From: Clostridia bacterium
Lineage (GTDB): Bacteria > Bacillota > Clostridia > Oscillospirales > Acutalibacteraceae
NCBI GenBank assembly: GCA_017430535.1
Contig: JAFRMR010000008.1
Coordinates: forward strand, 40,462-104,461
DNA length: 64,000 nucleotides
Direction of reading: 5' to 3'
Shown here: positions 1-7,728 of the stretch, piece after piece
How positions within the stretch are numbered: position 1 is the first letter of the stretch
Layout: each line of letters begins with the position of its first letter
Made by a program: the position numbers and the translations under genes
Notes under the pieces: generated by a model
The model's input: only the letters and a program-made list of their open reading frames with translations
The model's database searches: none
What the model was told of the DNA's origin: nothing

Positions 1-420
1 CGTGGGTATGGGGGCGCTCTCAATATATGCAAGGGCTTTCTCCATATCGGAAAAAACTTCATAAGCGGCAGTGGGTATGCCGTATTTTTTCATAAGGTTC
101 TTGGAGAATACTTTGCTGCCCTCTATGATAGCAGCCTTTGCCTCCGGGCCGAAGCAGGGTATTCCCTTTTCGTTCAGCCTGTCAACACAGCCCAGCACCA
201 GAGGATCATCCGGGGCCACAACGGCATAATCAATGCCGTTGTTTACCGCAAAATCAACTATGCCGTCAATATCCGTAGCGCCTATGTCAACGCAGACTGC
301 GTCATCGGCCATGCCGCCGTTACCGGGCAGGGCGTAGATAACGGAAACATCTTTATTCTCTTTGATTTTTTTGATTATGGCGTGTTCTCTTCCGCCGCCG
401 CCGACTACTAATACTTTCAT
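1..420 (-). CDS. purD: Phosphoribosylamine-glycine ligase, 5' part (PurD)
   Basis: GAR synthetase joins phosphoribosylamine and glycine using ATP, the second step of purine synthesis. Only the first 140 codons lie in the window; the gene runs off the left edge. The N-terminus begins MKVLVVGGGGREHAI, the glycine-rich GGGGREHA signature of PurD, and continues through the N-terminal domain with a P-D-D-P-L segment. The ATG at 420 is preceded by a GGGAGA-type ribosome site and lies 10 bases after the stop of the AICAR transformylase gene, so it is the last visible gene of the pur operon. Identity is secure; length and C-terminus cannot be judged. Confidence 0.95.
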   Translation of the reverse strand, partial: MKVLVVGGGGREHAIIKKIKENKDVSVIYALPGNGGMADDAVCVDIGATDIDGIVDFAVNNGIDYAVVAPDDPLVLGCVDRLNEKGIPCFGPEAKAAIIEGSKVFSKNLMKKYGIPTAAYEVFSDMEKALAYIESAPIPT

Positions 421-430
421 ATTATCTCCC

Positions 431-1615
431 TTAATGATGGAACAGGCGCATCTTTGTGAAGGCCATTACCATACCGTATTTGTTGCAGCAGTCTATAACC
501 GCATCGTCACGGATTGAGCCGCCGGGCTCGGCAATGTATGTAACACCGCTTCTGTATGCTCTTTCAATATTGTCGCTGAAGGGGAAGAAAGCGTCGGAGC
601 CAAGGGCAACACCGGTCTTGGTGGCAAGGTAAGCTTTCATTTCTTCCGGGGTAAAGGGCTCCGGCTGAGTTTTGAAATACTTCTGCCATATACCGTCGGC
701 GCATACATCCTCTTCGTTTTTGTTTATGTAGCTGTCAATAACATTGTCTCTGTCGGGTCTGCCTATATCATCCCTGAAAGGCAGGTTTATAACCTTATCT
801 GCCTGGCGCAGGAACCAGGTGTCCGCTTTTGTGCCGGCAAGGCGTGTGCAGTGAATTCTTGACTGCTGGCCTGCGCCTACGCCTATGGCCTGGCCGTCAA
901 ACGCATAGCATACGGAGTTTGACTGTGTGTATTTAAGGGTGATAAGGGCAATAATAAGGTCTCTTACTGCGCTTTCGGGCAGGTTCTTGTTTTCTGTAAC
1001 TATATCCGAAAGCAGGTCTCTGTCAATTCTGAAATTGTTTCTGCCCTGCTCAAAGGTTATGCCGAATACCTGTTTGCGCTCCTGTGGGTCGGGAACATAA
1101 TCCGGGTCAATTTTAACAATATTGTAGTTGCCGTTTCTCTTTGATTTGAGTATTTCAAGGGCCTCGGGCTCATAGCCGGGGGCGATAATGCCGTCCGATA
1201 CCTCGCGCTTAATCATCTTAGCGGTGGTAACATCGCATACATCCGAAAGGGCAACCCAGTCACCGAAGGAGCACATACGGTCGGTGCCTCTGGCTCTTGC
1301 ATAAGCGCAGGCCAGGGGTGAATCATCAAGGCCCTCAATATCATCAACAAAGTAGGCCTTCTTGAGGGTGTCCGAAAGGGGATTGCCTACTGCCGCGGAG
1401 GTGGGGCTGACATGCTTAAAGGATGTAACCGCAGGAAGACCCAGAGCCTTTTTGAGCTCCTTTACAAGCTGCCAGGAGTTGAAAGCATCAAGGAAGTTGA
1501 TGTAGCCGGGGCGTCCGCTGAGTATTTCTATAGGCAGATCGTCGCCGTTTGCCATGTAGATTTTTGAGGGCTTCTGATTGGGGTTGCAGCCGTATTTAAG
1601 TTCAAATTCTTTCAT
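431..1615 (-). CDS. purH: Stand-alone AICAR transformylase (PurH formyltransferase domain)
   Basis: Transfers a formyl group from 10-formyl-THF to AICAR, giving FAICAR. At 394 aa the protein covers only the formyltransferase half of classical PurH; the N-terminal IMP cyclohydrolase (MGS-like) domain is absent. The S-F-K-H-V-S-P-T-S-A-A-V-G segment near residues 65-77 carries the family's catalytic Lys-His pair (Lys67/His68). The cyclohydrolase step is supplied by the adjacent PurO-type gene, 12 bases upstream in the same operon. Its substrate AICAR ribotide (ZMP) is the precursor of the ZTP sensed by the riboswitch at the operon's front. Confidence 0.93.
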   Translation of the reverse strand: MKEFELKYGCNPNQKPSKIYMANGDDLPIEILSGRPGYINFLDAFNSWQLVKELKKALGLPAVTSFKHVSPTSAAVGNPLSDTLKKAYFVDDIEGLDDSPLACAYARARGTDRMCSFGDWVALSDVCDVTTAKMIKREVSDGIIAPGYEPEALEILKSKRNGNYNIVKIDPDYVPDPQERKQVFGITFEQGRNNFRIDRDLLSDIVTENKNLPESAVRDLIIALITLKYTQSNSVCYAFDGQAIGVGAGQQSRIHCTRLAGTKADTWFLRQADKVINLPFRDDIGRPDRDNVIDSYINKNEEDVCADGIWQKYFKTQPEPFTPEEMKAYLATKTGVALGSDAFFPFSDNIERAYRSGVTYIAEPGGSIRDDAVIDCCNKYGMVMAFTKMRLFHH

Positions 1616-1627
1616 TTCGGTTACTCC

Positions 1628-2347
1628 TTATTTGTTTTTGTTTATAAGTCTGTTATCTTCCGCTCCAGTGGCAAGGTCTGTGTAGCGCACATAGAGGGAA
1701 ATCTTGTTGCCTGCATCAAGGGCATCCCAGAGTTTCTGAGTGAATTCATCTATGGAGTCGGGGATAATAACTCTCTCCGGCTCGCCCTGGAAGGTGGGTA
1801 TGGGATTGCCGTCGGTAACATAGGTATGAATAAAATGGCCGAGGCCCGGCAGGGCGGGGTAGGCGAAGGTGTATCTGTTGCAGGCAGTGCCTTCTGCATC
1901 CGCGCTCTTGAGTATGCTCATTTCATAGGTGAAATCATTACCGCCCAGGTATGATACGGCGCTGATTCTCGGGGTAAAGTTGGGGCTGTCGGGCTCAAAC
2001 TCTCTTGTGGTAAGGGCCGCGCTGAAAGTTTTGCCTGCTTTAAGGCCGTCATATATGGTATCGGTCTGGTCGCCGTTGGTAACTATCAGGGCGTTTTCAT
2101 ATTTGCGTATTGCTGCGTAAATGATAAGGCTGGGGTCCTCAACCTTGGAAGCATCAAAGGGCTCGGTATAAACCGCACCGTCTTTTTCGGCAAAAATTCT
2201 GTTTCTGCTGTTTGCGCTTCTGCCCATAATGAAGTAGGCGCTTACCGCTTTTTTGCCGTCTGCGCTTTTGCCTACCACTATTCCTCTGCCCACATAGGGG
2301 TTGCCGGTGATGAGCTCGCCTATATCGTTAATTTTGTAAATATCCAT
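1628..2347 (-). CDS. purO: Archaeal-type IMP cyclohydrolase (PurO family)
   Basis: Closes the ring of FAICAR to make IMP. The 239-aa protein matches the PurO/IMP_cyclohyd family first defined in methanogens, recognisable by the N-terminal N-P-Y-x-G-R-G region and the following G-R-S-x-x-S-R-N-R stretch. It is unrelated to the PurH N-terminal domain. It sits directly between purN and the stand-alone formyltransferase, and its ribosome site (GAGGAGAAAT) lies inside the end of purN. Together with the neighbouring gene it replaces bifunctional PurH. The family call is strong; activity is inferred from context. Confidence 0.88.
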   Translation of the reverse strand: MDIYKINDIGELITGNPYVGRGIVVGKSADGKKAVSAYFIMGRSANSRNRIFAEKDGAVYTEPFDASKVEDPSLIIYAAIRKYENALIVTNGDQTDTIYDGLKAGKTFSAALTTREFEPDSPNFTPRISAVSYLGGNDFTYEMSILKSADAEGTACNRYTFAYPALPGLGHFIHTYVTDGNPIPTFQGEPERVIIPDSIDEFTQKLWDALDAGNKISLYVRYTDLATGAEDNRLINKNK

Positions 2348-2348
2348 T

Positions 2349-2966
2349 TTATTTCTCCTCTTCGGTTATTTGTGCGCTGATTTTTTCAACAGAGGCGGGC
2401 AGTATTATCCACTCCGCTTGCTCCATAACTCTTTTCTGCAGTATTTCCGGGGTGTCTCCCTCTTCCACATTTACCGCTTTCTGCATAATGATTTCTCCGC
2501 CGTCGGGTATCTCATTTACAAAATGCACGGTAGCTCCGGTAACCTTAACCCCTTTTGCAAGGGCGGCTTCGTGTACCCTCAGGCCGTAGAAGCCTTCGCC
2601 GCAGAATGAAGGGATAAGAGAGGGATGCACATTTATAATCCTGTTTCTGAATCTGCCGGTGAATTTTTCACTGAGTATCACCATAAATCCCGCAAGCACA
2701 ATAAGGTCAATTTTTCTTTCCTCAAGGGCGGCGATAAGCGCATCCTCAAAAAGCCCCGCGTTTTCATAATCCCTCTTGCTGATAACAAGGGTTTCTATGC
2801 TTTCCTTCTTCGCTCTTTCAAGAGCATAAGCCCCGGGGTTGTTTGAAATAACCAGCGCAATTTCACCGCTTTTTATTATGCCGCTTTTCTGCGCGTCAAT
2901 TATGGCCTGCAGGTTAGTGCCTCCACCGGAAACAAGCACGGCAATTTTTGCTTTTGTGTCTGCCAT
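2349..2966 (-). CDS. purN: Phosphoribosylglycinamide formyltransferase (PurN)
   Basis: GAR transformylase, the third purine step, using 10-formyl-THF. The 205-aa length is normal. The N-terminal V-L-V-S-G-G-G-T-N-L-Q-A segment binds substrate phosphate, and the catalytic set is visible as the I-I-N-V-H-P-S-L-I-P segment and the later G-A-T-V-H-F-V segment, with the acidic D-G-G-E-I-I-M-Q region after it. It starts 15 bases after the purM stop and is followed by purO at a one-base gap, so it is embedded in the pur operon. The folate cofactor links it to the fol genes near 53-55 kb. Confidence 0.96.
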   Translation of the reverse strand: MADTKAKIAVLVSGGGTNLQAIIDAQKSGIIKSGEIALVISNNPGAYALERAKKESIETLVISKRDYENAGLFEDALIAALEERKIDLIVLAGFMVILSEKFTGRFRNRIINVHPSLIPSFCGEGFYGLRVHEAALAKGVKVTGATVHFVNEIPDGGEIIMQKAVNVEEGDTPEILQKRVMEQAEWIILPASVEKISAQITEEEK

Positions 2967-2981
2967 ATCCGTTCCTTTCCG

Positions 2982-4025
2982 TCAGCAAATGGTGATTTTA
3001 TCTTCAGATTCGATTATGCTGCCGATAACATAGGGGTCTTCTCCCGCTTCCCTGAGCACCGCAAGGGCGGTTTCCTCATCCTCCGGGGCAACCACTATGC
3101 TCATGCCCACACCCATATTGAAGGTGTTGAACATATCTCTTTCGCTGATGCCGCCTTTTTCCGCAATCAGCCTGAATATGGGTAATATCTTCACGCTGTC
3201 TTTAATAACCTTTGCTCCCAGACCGTCGGGGATGCTTCTGGGTATATTCTCATAGAATCCGCCGCCGGTTATGTGGGATATGCCTTTTACTTTTACTTTT
3301 TCAAGCAGGGCAAGCACGGGCTTAACATAAATCTTTGTGGGGGTAAGCAGGGTTTCGCCTATGGACTTGCCGCCAAGTTCCGCCACGGGAGATTTTATAT
3401 CGCTGTTTTCCACATCAAATACTTTTCTCACCAGTGAGAAACCGTTTGAGTGAACTCCGCTGGAGGGCAGGGCAATAATCACATCCCCGGCCTTCATTGT
3501 TTTGTTGTCGATTATCTTATCCTTATCCACAACACCTGTGGTGTAGCCCGCAAGGTCGTATTCATCCACGGGGTAAAAGCCGGGCATTTCCGCAGTTTCT
3601 CCGCCTATAAGTGCGGCGCCGCTCTGAACACAGCCCTCGCAAACGCCTTTTACTATATCCGCGATTTTCTCGGGGTAGTTCTTGCCGCAGGCAATGTAGT
3701 CAAGGAAAAACAGGGGTTTTGCTCCGCAGCAGATAACATCGTTCACGCACATAGCCACGCAGTCAATACCGACCGTATCGTGTTTATCCATAAGGAAGGC
3801 GATTTTAAGCTTGGTGCCTACGCCGTCGGTTCCGCTTACAAGCACGGGCTTTGAGATTCCCTCAAGGTCCAGCTCAAAAAGCCCGCCGAAACCGCCCACA
3901 TCAGAGCAAACGCCTTTGGTCATGGTTTTTGCTATATGCTGTTTCATAAGTTCAACAGATTTGTAGCCGGCGGTAATATCAACGCCTGCGGCTGCATAGC
4001 TGTCGGATTTTGATTGTAAATTCAT
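2982..4025 (-). CDS. purM: Phosphoribosylformylglycinamidine cyclo-ligase (PurM)
   Basis: AIR synthetase: ATP-dependent ring closure of FGAM to AIR. The ATG at 4025 is preferred over an in-frame ATG at 4067. It has a GGAAGGG ribosome site 9 bases upstream, starts four bases after the purF stop, gives the family's normal 347 aa, and begins with the conserved S-Y-x-x-A-G-V-D-I region. The S-G-T-D-G-V-G-T-K motif, typical of the PurM/PurL ATP-binding family, is at about residues 60-68. It lies between purF and purN in the operon. Confidence 0.95.
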   Translation of the reverse strand: MNLQSKSDSYAAAGVDITAGYKSVELMKQHIAKTMTKGVCSDVGGFGGLFELDLEGISKPVLVSGTDGVGTKLKIAFLMDKHDTVGIDCVAMCVNDVICCGAKPLFFLDYIACGKNYPEKIADIVKGVCEGCVQSGAALIGGETAEMPGFYPVDEYDLAGYTTGVVDKDKIIDNKTMKAGDVIIALPSSGVHSNGFSLVRKVFDVENSDIKSPVAELGGKSIGETLLTPTKIYVKPVLALLEKVKVKGISHITGGGFYENIPRSIPDGLGAKVIKDSVKILPIFRLIAEKGGISERDMFNTFNMGVGMSIVVAPEDEETALAVLREAGEDPYVIGSIIESEDKITIC

Positions 4026-4029
4026 AAGT

Positions 4030-5454
4030 TTATTCCCTTCCGTTCCAGCAATAGGTGCACAATTCATCCGGGTCTATGCCGATTGCTTTTTCAATTCCGC
4101 TCAGGGTCTGGAATTCAAGCGAAGCAAAGTGAAGCTTATCGCAGATTGCCTGCCTCATTTTTCTGCCCCTCTCGGTGCTGCCGTCGCTGTATTCCTCAAG
4201 GTGATTGAAGCCCTCTTCTCCTTCAAGCTCCATAATGGTACGCCTTGTTATCAGCTCCATATCGCTGGTGGACCTTGAAAAGTTGAGATACTTGCAGCCG
4301 AAAAGCAGGGGAGGGCAGGCTGATCTCATATGCACGGATTTTGCACCGTTTGAGTAGAGGAATTCAACGGTTTCCCTGAGCTGTGTGCCTCTTACTATGG
4401 AGTCATCCACAAACAGCAGGTTCTTGCCCACTATAAGTTCCTTTACGGGGATCTGCTTCATCTTTGCGATGGTGTTGCGGTCGCTCTGGGTTGTGGGCAT
4501 AAAGCTCCTGAGCCAGGTTTGCGTGTATTTGATAAAGGGCCGTGCAAAGGGAATGTGGCAGTGGTTTGCGTAGCCTATGGCGTGGGGCGTGCCGGAATCG
4601 GGAACGCCGCCCACATAGTCAAGCTCCGGTATGCTGCCGTTTGCCTTCTCGTTTTCCACCATTATTTCGCCGTTGCGGGTACGCATTACTTCAACATTCA
4701 CACCCTCGTAGGTTGCAGTGGGGTAGCCGTAATAGCTCCACAGGAAGGCGCATATTCTCTTCTTCTTGCCGGGCTCTTTGAGCACTTTGACCTCGTCGGC
4801 GGAAATCTCAACAATCTCTCCGGGGCCCAGTTCCTTGTATTTTTCAAAGCCCAGTTTTTCATAGGCAAACGATTCAAAGGAAGCGCAGAAGGCGTCATCC
4901 CTTTTGCCTATGAGTATGGGCAGGCGGCCCACCTTATCTCTGGCGGCGATTATTGTGCCGTTATCCCTGAGTATAAGTATTGAGGCGGTGCCATCTATGT
5001 TTTCCTGAGCGTATCTTATGCCTTCGGCAAAGTTGGGCTTGCGGTTTATCATGGCTGCAATCAGCTCGGCGGAGTTTACCTCGCCGCCGGTCATAGCGCC
5101 GAACTGCCCGCCGCTCAGTGACAGGTACCTGTCAATCAGGTCCTGCTTGTTGTTTATAACGCCTATGGTGCATATTGAATAGCACCCCAGGCTTGAGCGT
5201 ATAATGAGGGGCTGGGGGTCGGAATCGTTTATGCAGCCGATTGCCGCAAAGCCCTTCATTTCCTTGAATATTTTTTCGAATTTGGTACGGAAAGGCGTGT
5301 TTTTGATATTGTGAATTTCGCGCTGAAGGCCTATTTCGGGGTCATAGGAGGAAATACCTCCGCTTCTTGTTCCCAGGTGGGAATGATAGTCCGTGCCGAA
5401 ATATACATCCTCCAGGGCGCTGCCTTTACTCACTACACCGAAAAATCCACCCAT
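4030..5454 (-). CDS. purF: Amidophosphoribosyltransferase with degenerate glutaminase domain (PurF)
   Basis: First committed purine step: makes phosphoribosylamine from PRPP. The C-terminal half is intact. The PRPP loop [12 protein letters not shown] is at residues 346-357, and cysteines 235, 387, 466 and 469 match the spacing of the [4Fe-4S] ligands of the Bacillus-type enzyme. The N-terminal glutaminase half is abnormal. The protein begins M-G-G-F-F-G instead of M-C-G-I-F-G, so the nucleophile Cys is replaced by Gly, and the glutamine-binding G-H-x-R-Y-S-T motif reads G-C-I-N-D-S-D at residues 73-79. The ATG has a strong AAGGAGA site, so a mis-called start is unlikely. It may use free ammonia or a separate glutaminase. 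Confidence 0.9.
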   Translation of the reverse strand: MGGFFGVVSKGSALEDVYFGTDYHSHLGTRSGGISSYDPEIGLQREIHNIKNTPFRTKFEKIFKEMKGFAAIGCINDSDPQPLIIRSSLGCYSICTIGVINNKQDLIDRYLSLSGGQFGAMTGGEVNSAELIAAMINRKPNFAEGIRYAQENIDGTASILILRDNGTIIAARDKVGRLPILIGKRDDAFCASFESFAYEKLGFEKYKELGPGEIVEISADEVKVLKEPGKKKRICAFLWSYYGYPTATYEGVNVEVMRTRNGEIMVENEKANGSIPELDYVGGVPDSGTPHAIGYANHCHIPFARPFIKYTQTWLRSFMPTTQSDRNTIAKMKQIPVKELIVGKNLLFVDDSIVRGTQLRETVEFLYSNGAKSVHMRSACPPLLFGCKYLNFSRSTSDMELITRRTIMELEGEEGFNHLEEYSDGSTERGRKMRQAICDKLHFASLEFQTLSGIEKAIGIDPDELCTYCWNGRE

Positions 5455-5482
5455 AAATTATCTCCTTTTTAAGTAGGGTTTA

Positions 5483-6193
5483 TTACTGGCCGAAAACTCT
5501 CTTCATCATTTCTTTGTAGGCATCTTCAACATTGCCCAGGTCTCTGCGGAAACGGTCCTTATCCAGCTTCTCGTTGGTTTCGGCATCCCAGAATCTGCAG
5601 GTATCCGGTGAAATCTCGTCTGCCAGCACAATGGTACCGTCGGCGGTTTTGCCGAATTCAAGCTTGAAGTCAACCAGCTTTACGCCCAACTTCAGGAAGT
5701 AATCCTTGAGCACGGAGTTTACCTTGAAAGCCATTGACTTGATAAGTTCAATCTCTTCCCTTGTGGCTACGCCCAGGGCAATTGCGTGGTAGGCGTTCAT
5801 AAGGGGATCGTGCAGGTCGTCGTTTTTGTAGGAAAACTCAATTGTGGGCTCTGCAAAAACTATGCCTTCCTCAACGCCGAATCTCTTTGCGAAGGAGCCG
5901 GCTGAAATGTTACGGATAATAACCTCAAGGGGAACTATTGAAACCTTCTTAACTACAGTCTCTCTGTCATTGAGCTCTTCAACAAAGTGAGTGGGTACTC
6001 CCTCTTTTTCAAGAATCTGCATCAGGTAGTTGGACAGACGGTTGTTTACAACGCCCTTGCCTACTATTGTGCCTTTCTTGAGGCCGTCAAATGCGGTTGC
6101 ATCGTCCTTGTAGGAAACGATTACCAGGTTGTCGTCCTCGGTTGAATAAACCTTTTTTGCCTTGCCTTCATAAAGCTGTGTTACCTTTTCCAT
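5483..6193 (-). CDS. purC: SAICAR synthetase (PurC)
   Basis: Condenses CAIR with aspartate using ATP. The 236-aa length is standard. The N-terminal Y-E-G-K-A-K-K-V-Y motif, the central V-P-L-E-V-I-I-R-N segment and the late [11 protein letters not shown] block are PurC signatures. The start has a CCGGAGGT site 5 bases upstream. It is the second gene of the operon, between purE and purF. No purB, purK or purL/Q/S is present here, so the remaining steps must be encoded elsewhere. Confidence 0.97.
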   Translation of the reverse strand: MEKVTQLYEGKAKKVYSTEDDNLVIVSYKDDATAFDGLKKGTIVGKGVVNNRLSNYLMQILEKEGVPTHFVEELNDRETVVKKVSIVPLEVIIRNISAGSFAKRFGVEEGIVFAEPTIEFSYKNDDLHDPLMNAYHAIALGVATREEIELIKSMAFKVNSVLKDYFLKLGVKLVDFKLEFGKTADGTIVLADEISPDTCRFWDAETNEKLDKDRFRRDLGNVEDAYKEMMKRVFGQ

Positions 6194-6220
6194 TTTTTAC
6201 CTCCGGATTTATGTTAATTT

Positions 6221-6715
6221 TTATTTTTTGAATTCTTCGCTTATTCTTGCGTCTTTTTCAAGCACCGCCGCCGCGTCGTTGGCTCTTTTTGCATCCAGCT
6301 TGGCGGCAAGCTCCGTATCCTCCACGGCCAGAATCTGGGCGCAAAGTAAAGCGGCGTTGGCTCCTCCGTTAACTGCAACAGTGGCTACGGGTATGCCTGT
6401 GGGCATCTGCACTGTGGATAAGAGGGCGTCAACGCCGTCAAGTGTATTTGATTTGCAGGGTATGCCTATAACGGGCAGGGTGGTGTTGGCTGCAATTGCC
6501 CCCGCAAGGTGAGCGGCCATTCCGGCGGCGGCAATTATTGCGCCGAATCCGTTGGCTCTTGCGCCCAGTGCAAAGTCCCTGGCTTCGGCGGGAGTGCGGT
6601 GGGCGGAGTATACGTGCACCTCATAGGGTATGGCAAGGGTATCAAGCATATCGGTTGCCTTCCTGATAACGGGAAGGTCGCTGTCGCTGCCCATAACAAT
6701 GCCTACTTTTTTCAT
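6221..6715 (-). CDS. purE: N5-CAIR mutase (PurE, class I)
   Basis: Converts N5-CAIR to CAIR. The 164-aa protein has the GSDSDLP start, the S-A-H-R-T-P motif characteristic of class I enzymes (class II enzymes have S-A-H-K-T), and the A-A-G-M-A-A-H-L segment. Class I enzymes normally need PurK, which is not in this window. It is the first gene of the pur operon. Its AGGAGGT ribosome site lies just after a riboswitch terminator hairpin, so it is directly under ZTP control. Confidence 0.96.
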   Translation of the reverse strand: MKKVGIVMGSDSDLPVIRKATDMLDTLAIPYEVHVYSAHRTPAEARDFALGARANGFGAIIAAAGMAAHLAGAIAANTTLPVIGIPCKSNTLDGVDALLSTVQMPTGIPVATVAVNGGANAALLCAQILAVEDTELAAKLDAKRANDAAAVLEKDARISEEFKK

Positions 6716-6744
6716 GAAAAAATACCTCCTGAGCGTTGAAATAA

Positions 6745-6783
6745 CAAAAAGAGCGCACTACTTCACTGTGAAAAGCAGTGTGC
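6745..6783 (-). terminator. Riboswitch-controlled intrinsic terminator
   Basis: On the minus strand, GCACACTGC can pair with GTAGTGCGC across a short loop (one mismatch), followed by CTTTTTG. The hairpin begins inside the last bases of the ZTP aptamer's GGGC arm, so ligand-stabilised aptamer folding would compete with it. This is the usual transcriptional ON-switch layout. It lies 30 bases before purE. Confidence 0.75.
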
Positions 6784-6854
6784 CCAGACGGTCGGCATAT
6801 ACTGTTTCGCTGTTCCCCCGTGGTGTTCCACTTCTTACCGTCAGTTGCAGCGAA
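6781..6854 (-). promoter_or_regulatory. ZTP (pfl-motif) riboswitch aptamer upstream of purE
   Basis: Reading the minus strand, helix P1 is a perfect 7-bp pair TTCGCTG/CAGCGAA enclosing an internal region with GTGGAACACCACGGGGGA. After a short linker comes GCCGACCGTCTGGGCA, matching the conserved 3' domain (CCGCCTGGGCA-like) of the pfl RNA. This RNA binds ZTP/ZMP, which accumulate when 10-formyl-THF is short, and is known upstream of purine and one-carbon genes. It lies between a strong promoter and a terminator just before purE. Identified by eye; a covariance-model search would settle it. Confidence 0.88.
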
Positions 6855-6871
6855 CATACGCTTACAATAGG

Positions 6872-6900
6872 AGTATATCATTATAAAAAAACAAAGTCAA
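6872..6900 (-). promoter_or_regulatory. Promoter of pur operon
   Basis: TTGACT at 6900-6895 and TATACT at 6877-6872 with a 17-base spacer, reading toward purE. Transcription would start about 10 bases before the ZTP aptamer. Confidence 0.8.
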
Positions 6901-6921
6901 TTTATAAAGAGAGAAAAAAAT

Positions 6922-6958
6922 AAAAACCGCATTTTGAACAATCAAAAGTGCGGTTTTT
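6922..6958 (-). terminator. Terminator after pflA
   Basis: AAAAACCGCATTTTG pairs with CAAAAGTGCGGTTTTT around a short loop. T-runs on both strands make it potentially bidirectional, but it lies directly downstream of pflA on the minus strand. Confidence 0.8.
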
Positions 6959-6989
6959 GCGAATTATTTGACAAAATGACAGTGCGTTT

Positions 6990-7712
6990 TTACTGCTGTT
7001 TTTCTCCGCTGATTTTGCTGCTCAGATACTCCTGCAGTTCCCGGAGTTTTTTCGGGTCCATAGGGGGCGTATCTTTCAGCGGATTTGCCATTCCCAGGTT
7101 CTCATATTTGAAAAATCCCATGGTGTGAAAACCCAGCAGTTCATATTCTTCAAAACAGAGAGGGGAGGCGGTACGGATATATCCGTCAATCATATCCCGG
7201 CTGTTGTTTATCCCGGGCACAATCACGGTTCTCAGTATAAGCCTTATGCCTTTTTCGCTGCAGTATTTTCCCGTCTGCATCACGGTTTCAAGGCTGCCGC
7301 CGGTGTATTTTTTATAAAGCTCTTCCGTGGGGAATTTAAGGTCCAGCAGCACCATATCCGCGCCGTCAATTGCGGCCTTTACTTCATCTGTAAGGGGCGC
7401 GCTGCCGGAGGTGTCAAGGCAGTAGCCTATGCCTTCGCTTTCAAGCATCCCCCGCAGCTCGTTTATTGTTTCCGCATTGAGCAGGGGCTCGCCTCCGGAG
7501 AAGGTCACGCCACCTCCGTTTTTGAAATAGGGCTTGGACCGCCTGATTTTATCAAAAAGCTCCCGGGGGCTCATTTCCCTGCCGGATTTATGCCAGGTGT
7601 CCGGGTTGTGGCAGTAGGCGCACCTTAAAGGGCAGCCCGTAAAGAATACGCAGAACCTCAGCCCCTGCCCGTCAAGAGCTCCAAGGGATTCAAAAGAGTG
7701 AATATCCGCCAT
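6990..7712 (-). CDS. pflA: Pyruvate formate-lyase activating enzyme (PflA)
   Basis: Radical-SAM enzyme that puts the glycyl radical on PflB. From the ATG at 7712 the protein is 240 aa with C27-x3-C31-x2-C34 (T-G-C-P-L-R-C-A-Y-C-H-N-P), the [4Fe-4S]/SAM motif, and the F-S-G-G-E-P-L SAM-binding segment. An upstream in-frame ATG at 7760 would overlap pflB by about 30 bases and add a non-conserved leader, so 7712 is chosen although its ribosome site (GGGACAG) is weak. It is encoded 16 bases after pflB in the same operon. Confidence 0.95.
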   Translation of the reverse strand: MADIHSFESLGALDGQGLRFCVFFTGCPLRCAYCHNPDTWHKSGREMSPRELFDKIRRSKPYFKNGGGVTFSGGEPLLNAETINELRGMLESEGIGYCLDTSGSAPLTDEVKAAIDGADMVLLDLKFPTEELYKKYTGGSLETVMQTGKYCSEKGIRLILRTVIVPGINNSRDMIDGYIRTASPLCFEEYELLGFHTMGFFKYENLGMANPLKDTPPMDPKKLRELQEYLSSKISGEKQQ

Positions 7713-7728
7713 TGTTATCTGTCCCGTT

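Noticed and set aside
1929-2120. Open frame antisense to purO, and many similar plus-strand frames across 1-10 kb
   Set aside because: They lie wholly inside secure genes, lack ribosome sites and show no protein features; they are shadows of the real frames.
4026-4067. Longer N-terminus for PurM
   Set aside because: It overlaps purF and lacks a ribosome site; the ATG at 4025 fits both spacing and family length.
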